A DNA stretch of 64,000 nt from Odontesthes bonariensis (Eukaryota; Chordata; Actinopteri; Atheriniformes; Atherinopsidae). The stretch lies in the NCBI RefSeq assembly GCF_027942865.1, contig NC_134510.1, positions 25,971,209-26,035,208 of the forward strand, read 5' to 3'. Positions 48,578 to 60,300 of this stretch are shown piece after piece (the stretch's first letter is position 1; the number at the start of each line of letters is the position of its first letter). Below the pieces are notes generated by a model. It had not been told where the DNA came from, ran no database searches, and was given only the letters and a program-made list of their open reading frames with translations. Both the position numbers and the translations under genes were made by a program.

Positions 48578-50178
48578 TCATTGCACTGCAGAGGCTTTGG
48601 GCTTGAGGGTGATGAATGCTCTATACGCCCAATCACAGAAGAGCTTGAAGTGTTGGAGAAGCTCATGGCTGGACTGGAGGACGTCAAAGGAAGAGGGGAC
48701 GTGAGGGGGGAGGGAGGGGGTTGTTTGAGTCAGCCTTGGTGCCTCGACTCTCTGCATCTGTGGAGGGCAAAATGGGAAAAAAAAAAGATTAGAAAAAACA
48801 CCCATTTATTGATTTTAATCTTAAATTGACCAACAAAAAAACTACTTCTAAAACATAATTAAAATAAAAAAGTTTAAGATTTAATAGTGAAAGCAACCCT
48901 TTTACCTGACGGTGCAGCATGTTGATGAGAGATTTCATTTCTCTGATCATCTCCACGAGCTTGGGTAATGCAGGGTGTTCATGCTTCTTTGAAACCTTGT
49001 TCAGCCACTCAAAGTGGTGCTCATACAGTTTCAGGTCAGCATGGAGCTGAGAGAGTGTGGGCTTCAGCTGGAAACAACACAGGCATACTTTAGAGACTTA
49101 GCATGGGTGTGGCAAAATGCAACTGGCAGAAATAGGCCAACCCCTCTCCCTTCACATGCACGCAAATACACTATCAGAGCATTACCTCAAGATTGTTGAG
49201 GCCATTGACTGATCTGTTGCTCATTTCTGGCAGAGACCTGAACCTGTGTGATTCCATGTCTGGTTCAAATGCATGCTCCCTCTGAAAGAAAAAAACAAGA
49301 CACAGAGGAACCTGTTAGCAATTTGTATCAGTGCAATTGTACTCATCCTGAGAGGAGTCACGGCAACACGAGGAAAGTATTAGTCTTGCACCTCGACTAC
49401 ATCACTGTTTTCGACGCTTAAAGACAGTAGCTCTCACTGAAGGCAGTGTGGTTGATTGGGTCAGCATGAGTTCACCCACATTCGGCCTCCCAAAATGTCA
49501 ACAATAAGAGCAAATGACCTGAACCCACAGGATGTTTTCTGCTGGGAGTGAGGATAACAACATATTGCAGTGACTAAGAAAACTCCAAGTGGGATAGACA
49601 ACACAAGGCTGCAGGGAAACTCCCGGGTCACAGCTATAAAAAGACTGAATGACGCAGTGCTGCTGTCCAGTTAGAGTTGTGTTGTAAGCTGTCCACACAA
49701 CAGATGTAGTGCTCATTATGACCAGCAGAGGGGGTAAACTACCTGACTGCAGGTTTGTGAGTGCAGCTGTGCTCATCAGCAGTAGTTTATTTAGTATTTA
49801 AGATGTAGGGAGAACAAATGGAGATGACTGATGTGGCAGCCGTCATTTCCAATCCGCAGAGGAACACAACAACACGAGGATGAAGAGTGCTGAGAAATGT
49901 TTTGCATAAACAGGCTGAGTGTGCCTAATGCTTCCTTAACCTGCTCTGATGTGTTTTCCTTGCTCTGCTGTTTGCTTCCAGCTGTTTGTGTTGATGTTTG
50001 TGGCGATGAATGCGCTGCATTGTCTCTCATGTCTCTCCATCAGCCTTTCATAAGAGCTCACTTATGTTTGTTGTCCAATGTTTTGTCTCTGTTGCTTTTG
50101 TCCCCCTCCATCCCTTTACTTCCATCTCCTCCTCTCCTCTCACTCCCTCTATCTTAAACCAGGTGCACAAGCACGTGC

Positions 50179-50237
<59 letters not shown>

Positions 50238-52844
50238 ATGCATGCATGCACACACTCACACAACAGGGTTGTCTTCCAGCTGGCCCTCTGATCTCTTCAT
50301 CTCTTGTGGTTTTTGCCCCATCTTTCTCAGCCTTTAATTCTCCCTCTTGTCCTCCTTTTTCGTGCTCTCTCCATTGCACACCATGACCTCACCTGACAGA
50401 ACTTAGCATCCAGCCTTTTTCTTCCTGAATGCAAATCCTGGAATGTGATAAATCTTTTTGATTCTTATCAAGTCACTTTGCTGTGGCGACCAAAAGCAAA
50501 ACACTAAACACCGCACCTATAGCACCATCTCTATATACAGAATCCTCAATGCACCCACGTACTGCTCTAAAAATGCATACACACAAACAAATGCACATAT
50601 ATTACACGCGTTTGCACCCATACTGAATGCATGCAAGCACGTGCAGACTCAGGCCTAAGCATACATACTCACACGGTAAATCTAGACCTGTGTGCGCACA
50701 CAGACGCACGTCTCTGTCGCTTTAAAGCATCAGTTTCATTGCTTATTTGCGGGGACTTTCCATGGATTCCCATTTTATTTATCTTTCCTAACTTTGTCCT
50801 CTCTTTGGTGGAATTCTACACAAAAAGGGGGGGAAAAAATGAGAGAAATCTAACTAATTTCTGAATGTTGTGTGGTACACACCCACACACCCTTTGATAA
50901 CACTGGCTTTTTCACACTAGGATTCAAGGTTGTACTGTTTGCACGCAGCGGCAGTAACTTTGTTTTAAAGCAGCAAAGCCACACACATACTCACACACTT
51001 TCTGGACACTATCTGCTGGCCAAGACTAGAGAGAGTATGTGGCTATTTTTGATTGTATCCGCTGAACAAAAGAGTTCAAGCATTTGCATAATGCAAAAAT
51101 AGAATCAAGATCAGTGATGTGTAGCCAAAGATCCAAAGATATGATCCTACTTTCTTTTCACCTGTTAAAACAGTGTTGATACACAATCACCAGCTGTATC
51201 CCAAGCTTGGCAAAGTTCTCAAATCAGATTTTCCTACCCACTTGACTGTCAACAAATGGGACTTCAGGCCAGACTTGTCGATAAAAACAATGATATTCAT
51301 TTAGTTGATGGAAGAGCAGTCTAGCAGATAAACATTTCTGTTGAAACAGGTTTGTGAAACACTTTTCTGTCACTTCGCAGGTGGGATGCTGGGTAGTTTG
51401 TAGTTGGATGTAAAAGTTCATTTCATTGCACCTTTATTGGTACTGTGTTGCAACTCCTCAAGTCTTAAGGCAACGCCTCAAGTGAGGTGACCAGCCACAC
51501 CAGGGGGTTGGTGAGACAGACCACAGGAAATCTGTGGATTTCATTGTGGATTAAAGGTGAGATCACTCAGTCAAATCTCCGTGGAGGCGTTTGCTGCCCT
51601 GAACTAAGCATGCAGCCAGTGTGTGATCTATAAAAGCAGCTTAAGGCCAACAGAAGCCTTGAGCAAACCTGGTGTAGGCTCGATCTGTCCAGCCAAAGAG
51701 TGTTTCCACCGATCAGCATGATGCAAAGCTGTGAGGTTACCTAAACTGAAAGCTAACATTAGCACCAAAATCCATTTAGTGGAAGATCAATCTGTGGCAC
51801 AGCATCCTCCTCCACCCCAACACTTAACAATTCAATTAGCAAAGAGTGGCCGGGGCCTCGTTAGCGTCTCCTCCAATCAGCAGCTTATTGGTAATGATCA
51901 TGACGACATCCTCACTTACCAAGAGTTCTTGCGCAAGCTTCATTAGATTCCTGGTCTGATTGGACAGTTTGTCCAAGTCACTGGGCCGCCGCTGCGGTAC
52001 CGGAGAGGCAGACGTGAACACAGGCAGCTGGGCCAATAGCAGCGAGAAGAGGAGCGATGAGGAGGAATCGAGCAGCACTGTGGGGGTAGAACAAAACAGA
52101 AGCAATTAGTGGAGGGGCGCTGTCATCTCGCCATAATGATAATGACCTCAGGCCACGGCTGTCAGCTCTGGGGAAGATATTGCACCATAACATAAACAAT
52201 GGCTCCAGACTTGGCAGAGGAATCCTGAAGAGCTTCAGAGTCATGTTTTCACAGGCTGAACGCAAATCATTAAATCATTACAAGTCGAGCTTTGACACAG
52301 AATATCTCCATCACTTCTTCACCAAAAGCAAAGGCAATGAATGCTGCTGATTGTCACACCTGCAACTCGATAGGTATGTGAGCTGGTGGTATAAATTATA
52401 TAGGCCAAGCCAAGTTTAACAGTAAGCTTATTCATTCTGTGCCTTTCAAGTTCAAATACAAGGTAGAGTAAGTATTAAAAGGGAACCACAGTGCTGAAAT
52501 GATGAATGCTTGATAATTACAGGTGAACCACAAGAATCACAGCCAAAATAACAACCGCAGGAGCATCTGAGATCCGTGTCCCGGTGTAACATTTACACCA
52601 AAGAATAAAGTGATCACATCTCCAGTCAGGCGGTGAAGTTAGGACAGTGTTTCATTTAAGAAAAAAAATCGTTCAAATTGCCATATGGAAATAACTTTAT
52701 AAACCCAATTACAACTTAATGCTACATTCATCTTTAGGGATTTAATGATCAAAAAAAAAAAAAAAAGATGAACAAAAGAAAAAATACATCACATTGAGAA
52801 ACAAAAAAAATGAGTCCATAACTCTGAAGTCACTTACATTTCAT
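48578..52844 (-). CDS. il11a: Interleukin-11 (fish il11a type), 5 coding exons
   Basis: Exons (5' to 3') 52838-52844, 51920-52077, 49186-49281, 48906-49067 and 48578-48757 join in frame to 200 residues. Exon 1 holds only seven coding bases (ATGAAAT) before a GTAAGT donor. Residues 1-26 are a signal peptide (MKLLLDSSSSLLFSLLLA...). The mature chain fits a four-helix cytokine: DLDKLSNQTRNLMKLAQELL (helix A), FEPDMESHRFRSLPEM, LKPTLSQLHADLKLYEHHFE, MIREMKSLINML and HELLQHFKLFCDWAYRAF (helix D). The last matches the LDWAVRGLLLL end of human IL11. One N-glycosylation site, NQT, is in helix A. Fish have il11a and il11b; the wording fits il11a, but this is from memory. IL11 signals through IL11R-alpha and gp130. 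Five exons match the family. Human IL11 is also at 19q13.42. Confidence 0.93.
50181..50235. repeat. (CA)n microsatellite in il11a intron 2
   Basis: About 27 uninterrupted CA units are followed by 'cgtatgcatgcatgcacaca'. The open frames across it are artefacts. Confidence 0.95.
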
Positions 52845-53263
52845 ATTGGTTCGGGTCCAAGAGACAGGTAAACCGGTAGAGTTGGAGACAAATAAATAAA
52901 TAAATAGAAAAAATAATAAATAAATTGAACTCCGGAAACTGTCACGTGCTCCGGTTCCTTCTTCGCACTCTTCAGTTAGAGCGAGGAGGAAAGTTGTCAG
53001 GACAGAATGAATGGGCGCGCAGGGTGATGAGAGGCGCACACAGAGAGACAGCAGGAAAACAGAGTCAGTAAATAAAGGAAAGAAAAAAAAGTTTCAGTTT
53101 TTAGTAGAAGTCTGAGAGGAGCCCCTGTCGTCTTTATAGAGTGCAGAGAGGCACTTGAACAGTTTGGAGAAGGAGAGGCAACAGCAGTGCAGAGAGAGGG
53201 ATGCGAGAGTGGTAAGTCCAATTTTTGCGCGCAGTGAAGTGTTTAGGCTTGTTTAAAACTTCC

Positions 53264-53305
53264 TTTATAAAGACGTCGGGCCTATGACACATCGGCAGTG
53301 ACTCA
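53264..53305 (-). promoter_or_regulatory. il11a: il11a core promoter: AP-1 site, GACGTC and TATA box
   Basis: In the direction of il11a, TGAGTCA (53305-53299) is followed after about 20 bases by GACGTC, a CRE/ATF core, and then TATAAA (53269-53264). This predicts a start near 53235 and a 5'UTR of roughly 390 bases. Mammalian IL11 promoters are driven by AP-1 sites close to the TATA region, so the arrangement fits the gene. It has not been tested here. Confidence 0.55.
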
Positions 53306-56300
53306 CTTCATTCATAAAAACACACACACACACACACGCACACAAGACATACGCTCTCTCTCCCTCCTCTCTCTGGCTCTTTTTCCTCCTCCCCTCCCTG
53401 CTGCCTGTCTCCCTTTGCGAAACTTAAAAAAAAAAAAAAATGTTCCGTTGTTTTTTTTCTCCCCTCTATCACTTTCTCCCGTCCTGTCCTGGTCCCTATC
53501 TCCAGCACTTCCTCCGTCGCATCCCGCTACCTGCGCCAATCAGTCCATCTAACTCTTTTTTATCTTTCCATCTCCAAATCTCTTCCCCCCTTCTCTCTAT
53601 CACTGCAGAAAAAAGCCCATTGTTTTCATGTGTATCAGCATATCTCATGTATCTTTTAGAGTCCATGCACTCCAGATTTACCTGTCCTTTCTGTTTCTTG
53701 TGCCCGTGTTGAAGGGTGAAATGTCACCGAGAACGTGTCCCTGCTTGTGTTTTAGGCTACACATGTCACATTCCCTGTATTATAGCTAATACACTCAGCA
53801 AACACCTTTCCTCTCCCTCCTTTTCTCACCCCTTGCTCCTTTTTTTTTTTCAGAGCCCCTCCTGAGACAGCAGCCTGTTATTTCCACTGCCCCCCCCCAT
53901 CCACCCCCTTCTCCCTTTTTTGCTTCTTCTCTCCCTCCTCAGGGTGAAGGAAAGAGTGAGAGAAGGATAGAAGCAGGGGAGAGGTGTTGTCCAGGCCAGA
54001 AGGGGCCTCTGAAAGTGTTGCATAGAAACAGCGAGCGGACACACGCGCACACACAGAAAGCTGAGGGGTGGAGGGTTTGATGGGGTCAACATACAGAGCC
54101 ACTCATGCCCCAAACATGCAAATGGATCCACTCACATGTCGTGTCCTGTAAAAGCGCAGTACTTTAATAAACCAAAACATGCCAAAAGATCCTGGTGATA
54201 GATGCAGAAACATCACAGGCTACATGTTTGTCTATGTCTGTCACACAAACACACACTCGAGGACCAGGGCAGCCTGGAAACACTCAGTCAGGTGCAGTAA
54301 AGCGTGCCCTACTGTTGCAAGTTGCAAAGATGAGTTTCCAGTCATCACAGTGGGACAGTAAATGCATCATACTGTACACAAACTGTAAGAGAAATCAAAA
54401 AGGAGTCTCACACACACATACACAAAGGAAATGAGCAGGGAAAGGGAAAAAAAAGCATTTTTGAGTCTGGGTGTGAGATTAGGAGACCCTCATTCACAGA
54501 CATACACTCATGGTGTGGTTAGAAAATAATTAGTGGTGGGCTTTGTATGCGCTCACTCACACACTCATGCACATATACACACAGAGTTGCCAGTCCGGCG
54601 GTAGGCCGACACAGACAAACAAACACCCTCCAAAAGATGAGGGCCTGGTGGCAGCGAGTGGGTGGCGGAGTTGTTGTGGTGAAAAAGGGTCATGCTCTGT
54701 TTTCCTGGGTCAACAGTAGAGAAGAAAAGCTGGGAAAGGAGGAGAGCAGGAGAAGAAGGGGAGGAAGTAGATGAGTGCGGTTGGACGTAGGGAGATATTG
54801 ACACACTCGCTCTTTTTAATTTCCCACATCAAAGGGACGTTTGAAGACACAGCTGGGGAGAGAAGAAAAGAAAGAGTGAAGTTAGTCACTCTCCCTCATT
54901 CCCTCATGATGGGGGTCTCCTGGGTGGTTCTGAAGCACACAGTCTGATGTTAGGCCATCCGCCAGAGCTGATCGCTCACACACTACGACGCAGGGTGGCT
55001 GCCCTTTAAGAGGGGAGAGCGTGCACACGTGCTTGGATGTCAGCATGCAAAATAGAAAAGAGTTATGTGTCTTTGTTTAGACTTTTTTTGTGTGTGAGAG
55101 CAAGCATACAGCGGCGCATGCCTGTTGGAAAAGGGGGAATTCAGGGTTTGTGTAAATGGGTGTGCATTCAGTATATGTGTGTAATTATGGGTATGTGGTG
55201 TGGTGTCTGCATAACGTGCATGAGCATCAGTGTTTGCGTGTGCGTCTGTGTGTGAGCGTGTGTTTGTGTGTGGCCTTCATATGCTACCCATTACATCACC
55301 AATCTGTGTAAACCACCATAGGAGGAGAAACAGAGTGAGACACTCAGACGACGACCTCAAAGACATCAGAGAGGAAGGGGAACCTGTGACAGGGCCTGCC
55401 AGCCTGCCTCTCTGCCAGACAAACTTTACTCACACAAGCTTCACTCAATTTGCTCATGCTTCACACTAGGTTTCCTGTGCGCCATAGCATGTATTCACAC
55501 ATTATTACACACTCTTAAATCACTCGAATGCCTGACTCTCTTTATTCACCTTTTGCCGGGTTGTAAATCCACACAGTTGCTCAATTCATTGCCAAACTCA
55601 CTTTAAGAAGTTCTAATTTAAGCAGGTGAAGTGTTAGGGGTACTCGTTAAACATTAACGACAGCTCTCTGATTGCTTTTTTGTTGCAGTTAGTATCGTAG
55701 CACGTTTATTTTGCAGTTTGAGTAATCCGGTAGTTACTTTTTGAAATGCGCTCTTAAAGATTTGCCCCATCTCCCCGTTACCTTCATTGCTACCAATAAA
55801 AGGTTTTTGCATAGTTTGTTTCTCGCGCAGCTCAAGTAGCGAGTTTTAATAGGGGACAGCTTTTACATCGTTGAATAAGGGGGTTTGAATTTGGGTGGGT
55901 GAAAAGGAGAATGACAATATCCCAGTGAGATGGAAACTGTGGCTATTATAAATGTCTCACATTCGTAAAGAATCCTACTTTAAGTTTCAAGAGGTACCTG
56001 AAAGCTAAGCACAGCTCCACAACTCTGGTGGCGAGGTGCAGCAAAGAGATAAATGATGCTCGTGCTTCAGCTCTAAAACAGAATCACTTTGGTTAAGTTT
56101 GTACTGTTGCTCAGAGGGAAGTGAACATAGATGTTGTCATTTAATGTTGTCAATTTGTTGTCAATCTAAAGGCACTTTAAAAAGAAAGTAAACAATTCAA
56201 TACAAGTCCAATTAGAGTAGAACCTAATCTAATCACGATTGCTGGCTAAAAAACAAACGTCACCGCCTGGATTTTACTAAACAAATAGTGAAGAGCCTCC

Positions 56301-56390
56301 CATTGGAAAAGTACTGCAGTGATTAATATGTTTCAGCTGGCAACAAGTAATTTCACCCAAAGTGATGCAGTGAGCAGCTGCTCCTTCCTT
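53306..56390. other. Upstream flank of il11a, no gene recognised
   Basis: Pyrimidine-rich and CA/GT-rich low-complexity DNA dominates, with a short (CA)n at 53322-53338 and A/T runs near 53427 and 53840. No frame resembles a protein. il11a enhancers may lie here, but no cluster of sites stands out. Confidence 0.4.
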
Positions 56391-56399
56391 AAACAACCA

Positions 56400-57345
56400 T
56401 GTCGGAAGACACATCCTGTGGTCATTGAAAAGACACACTCTGTTTCAGAAGAATCAAGTCACTGGTCTGCATCAAGTAAACAAAACAGGTGAGAAGATTG
56501 CTGAAACTGTCTACATTAGGTTAAGAACTGTCCGACGCATTATTCAAATCTGAAACGACGGTAGTGAACCATCACCTTCAACAACAAAACATGGTCATTA
56601 GAAATGATTGCTGAAATCAAACTAAAGAAAAACAACAGCAGAAATCACAGTACTGTTTATTAGCAAAAGTAAAAGCATGTCCACACACAAAGTGAAGATA
56701 CTGTAACTTGAGGCACTGGGACAAAACAACTGTGTAGCCTTGAGGAAGGCACTTATCAGTTAGGCTAGTAAGAAAAAGTTTCGATTTGATGGGGGAGTTT
56801 AAAGATTGGACTTTTGAGCAATGGGAAAAAAAAATTGTTTTCTGATGAGTCCAGATTTACCCTGTTTTGAAGTGATGTCTGCCATCATTAGAGCAAGAGA
56901 AGCAGTGGATGAAATGTTGCCGAGTGACTATTGTAAAAACCTGCGGGGACAGTGTTAGGATTTTATTTGGTCAAGTTCAGGTTCAGAACATTATGTGTCC
57001 AACAAATGAGGTCAGCTGACTACCTGAATATGCGGAATGACCAGGTATTTCCATCAACAGCTTTGTTTCTTCCCTGATAGTTTAGCCATATTCCAGTGTT
57101 AGGATTCATTGGGCTCAGATTGTGAAACAGTGGTTCAGGAGAGCATGATACATCCTTTTCACACATGGACTGGCCACCACAGAGTCTAGACCTGAACCCC
57201 ACTGAGAATCTTGGTCAAAAAAAATCAGCACGACTCTGGACAGAGAATAAAGTCGTGGTCCTGCATGAACTTGTCTAAGGGATATTACAGTGAATGAACT
57301 CCAGTTAAATGTTGTAACAGTGAGTTTTTGACTTTTATTTTGGCC
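56400..57345 (+). mobile_element. Decayed Tc1-like DNA transposon
   Basis: Fragments of a Tc1/mariner-superfamily transposase can be read in order on the + strand in shifting frames. The DNA-binding part is near 56430-56570. The DDE-domain phrase close to 'DWTFEQW..IVFSDESRFTLF' is at about 56797-56870, and 'WPPQSLDLNPTENLG' at about 57168-57212 is the family's 'WP.QSPDLNPIE' signature. Several frame changes and stops show it is long dead. Clear terminal inverted repeats were not found. Confidence 0.75.
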
Positions 57346-57349
57346 AGGT

Positions 57350-60300
57350 AATGTATTATCCAATTCATATGAAGGACGGTGATGCAAGCAAACACAAACA
57401 CCGGGTCAAGAATACTATATGGGAAAAAAAGAAGGAGAAATACAAAGCTAATGACATAAAGTTACATTGAAAGTAATGAGTAAAGAGAGCAGGGTGAAGA
57501 GAAGTGCTCAGTGTATCACCAGCAGTCTCGGCCTATGACAACAAAACTAAAGGGATGACTCAGAGTCCTTCTGGCCAGCCCCTATAAGCTATAAGAAAAT
57601 ACATTTAAAAGTAAGCTGCGCTATCTGTGGACACTATATAACTGCACAAGGGTGCCTGCTCATGTTTTGTAACACGAAAGCCAGCTAACAGGTTATGTTT
57701 CTCTGTTGGTAATGCTGAGAAATTACGGCAAAATTAATTTCAATAGCTGTAAATTGCAATGTAACAAGTGAGTTTTAAAATCAGTATTACTTAACTAACT
57801 TCCTGATTATCTGTGTATTTTTCGAACATGACATTAGTAATCAAGGTTGAACTTTACCAGGAATACATTTAGTCATCTTGGGAATTTTTGTTCATTGTTT
57901 GCTCCAGTGTGATTATCCTTGTAGTACGATTAGGACGACAAATACCAAATCTGCTCATTCCAATATTGTTGGTTTTCCCATAAACGTTTATTGCCATGGC
58001 TTAATTTCCATGTCCAGGTGGATAATAAAGTAGTCTTGTGGATTTTAGGGTTAAGTCCCATGTTCTGCCTACCTCAGAGTGTCATATGTAAACAGTGAAA
58101 ATGTTGGCCGTGACGCAACGTTTCTCCAATGGTAAAAGGGATTATTGGAGGAGCGGTAGTAATAAATTCATCATTTTTATGCTGCGCCTTCATTTCCTCA
58201 AGGGAATTCCAGCAGGGCCTGAATAAACAAACGCGGAGATCATGTTCAAAGGGGAAACCAGAGGACCTATTACTGTTAATATTTACTTTGCTACAACAGT
58301 ACACTTTTAAGTATCCCCATGACCTCCTACACCCTCTCCCCTCTTCCTCTCTACTTCCGTCCCCCTTCATTTTCTCCAGCTCACTCCAAAGTGGTAGCGT
58401 ATCCTATCTGGGGAACTGCCATGGTAACCCTAACTCACTGCTCACCACTATCACAGCCCCATTTCCCTTCACTCCTCCGCTTGTCCCCTTACACCTCAAC
58501 CTACGTCAGAGAGCAAGTGAGTGTGTTAATAGTTTGGGGGGGAACAGGAGAAATAGTGACACACAGGAGGGGGCTGCAGTCATTGGGCAATAAAGTGACG
58601 TCTCTGACTCTCTCTTTCTCACAGTTAGAGATCAGTGTTAACGCATTGTTGTCTTCTTACAAATGGATATGTGGCATAAGACCCTCCATTTGAGCTACGA
58701 TCCATGTTAGCTACACTCGAAAGTCTTTAGTTCAGAAAACTCCCCATGGACGTGATTTACAAATCATCCGTGTCAATTGCTCCCTTCCTGTTCCATGCGA
58801 GCGGCCCTCTCAAGACAGATATGGCTGTTGTGCATCTGTTGACTTGCCTTTTTATTAGACCATTAAAGGAGGACATTAACCAGCACCATTATTGCAGGTT
58901 TCCTCCACTGGCTCAGCTCACGAAGCCATGCAAAGGGCAGGATGCAGGGATGAAAGGGAACGCAAGAGGTAAACGTCTCTCCTGGCAGAAACCGGGGGAG
59001 GCAAAATGTTTAAATCAGCTCTCTATTAAGCGCACATTTACAAGGCTCATTTTGTTTGGAAACCAAACTCTATGGCATGTGACAAAACTCAGCACATGTG
59101 TGTGTGTGTGTGTGTGTGTGTACGCATGCATGTGTAGCAGCGAGAGTCAGCTGAAACCCGTTCCCTCTTTCTGACTCTGTTGCTCACCTGCTCACGTTCC
59201 TCTTTCACTCTCAGTGATTCCAAGTAGCTTTGCCAGCGAGGAAATATCTAAATGAACAAGTTGAAGCAATAGGTCACAGACGGAGGGTGAGAGGGAGAAG
59301 AGGAGAGACGGGGGGGGGGGAGTAAGCAACCCACGCAAAAGGAACTTTTTACTGTGCAAACACTCTTTCCATCAGCCCTGTATGCTCCCTCCATCTCAGA
59401 CTGGTGTTAATACACTGGAGAGCCCAGGCCTGTCTCAGAGCTCAGGTCCTCCCTCCCGCTCCTTTCACCGCCATTCTCAGTCGCCCTAAACATTCTTTCC
59501 TCCCCTGTCATTGCGTGTCCTGTCTGCATCCCTCCTTCTGCTCATCTCTTCCTCCTGTCAAGTGCTTCCCCTCTTCCTTTCTCTTTCTCACACTCGTTTT
59601 CTTCCCTCCGGGTCTGCCTGTTGTCTCTGATTGTTTGCAGGAGGATCAGTGATATACAAACGACACGTGTGCTTGCAAACAGATTTATTTGGGATAACCT
59701 GGCTGCAATGTCTCTGCCCCACTGACCCTGGACAAACTTGAAAAGAAGAATGAAAAAAGTAAAGAAAAAATATTGAGAGTGAAAGTGAGGTCCTATTTTT
59801 GGTGCATTCCTCCAGTGTGCACAGTAGTTACCCCAGAGACTTGTGTATTCTCTGACTCTTTGTCAGTCTTGCACCATTTCTGCAGTGAGTTACTACATCT
59901 GTGTGTGTCTGTGAGTGATGTCCACTCTATCAGAGCTGACCACCACTTGCCGGCGCGCCGTGCGTCTGCGTCAGCCACACACTGAACCCGTTGTCGTGTT
60001 TTTCTACGGAAGCAGAGAGCTGCTGACAAACACACAGGAATTGGGGAGGGGTGTAAGTGTATGTGCAAAGGGGCAGCGCGTCCTGGTGAGACGAAAGGGA
60101 AAATGTGAAGGGAACAGGAAAACAAAAGAAAGACGACTTGTGTGACGTTACAGTTTGCCCTATGGAGTTTCTTTATTGATGTGACATGATCTCAGTCTGC
60201 CTTTTGCGGGCAGATTGATATACACACATGCACACAAACAAACTTGCACAAGTACACGTATGCTTACGTCTGTTAGACAGTTCAACGGAGTATTTAAAAC

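Noticed and set aside
50010-50386. Open frames across the CA microsatellite in il11a intron 2
   Set aside because: They consist of Thr-His or Val-Cys dipeptide runs from (CA)n and have no coding meaning.
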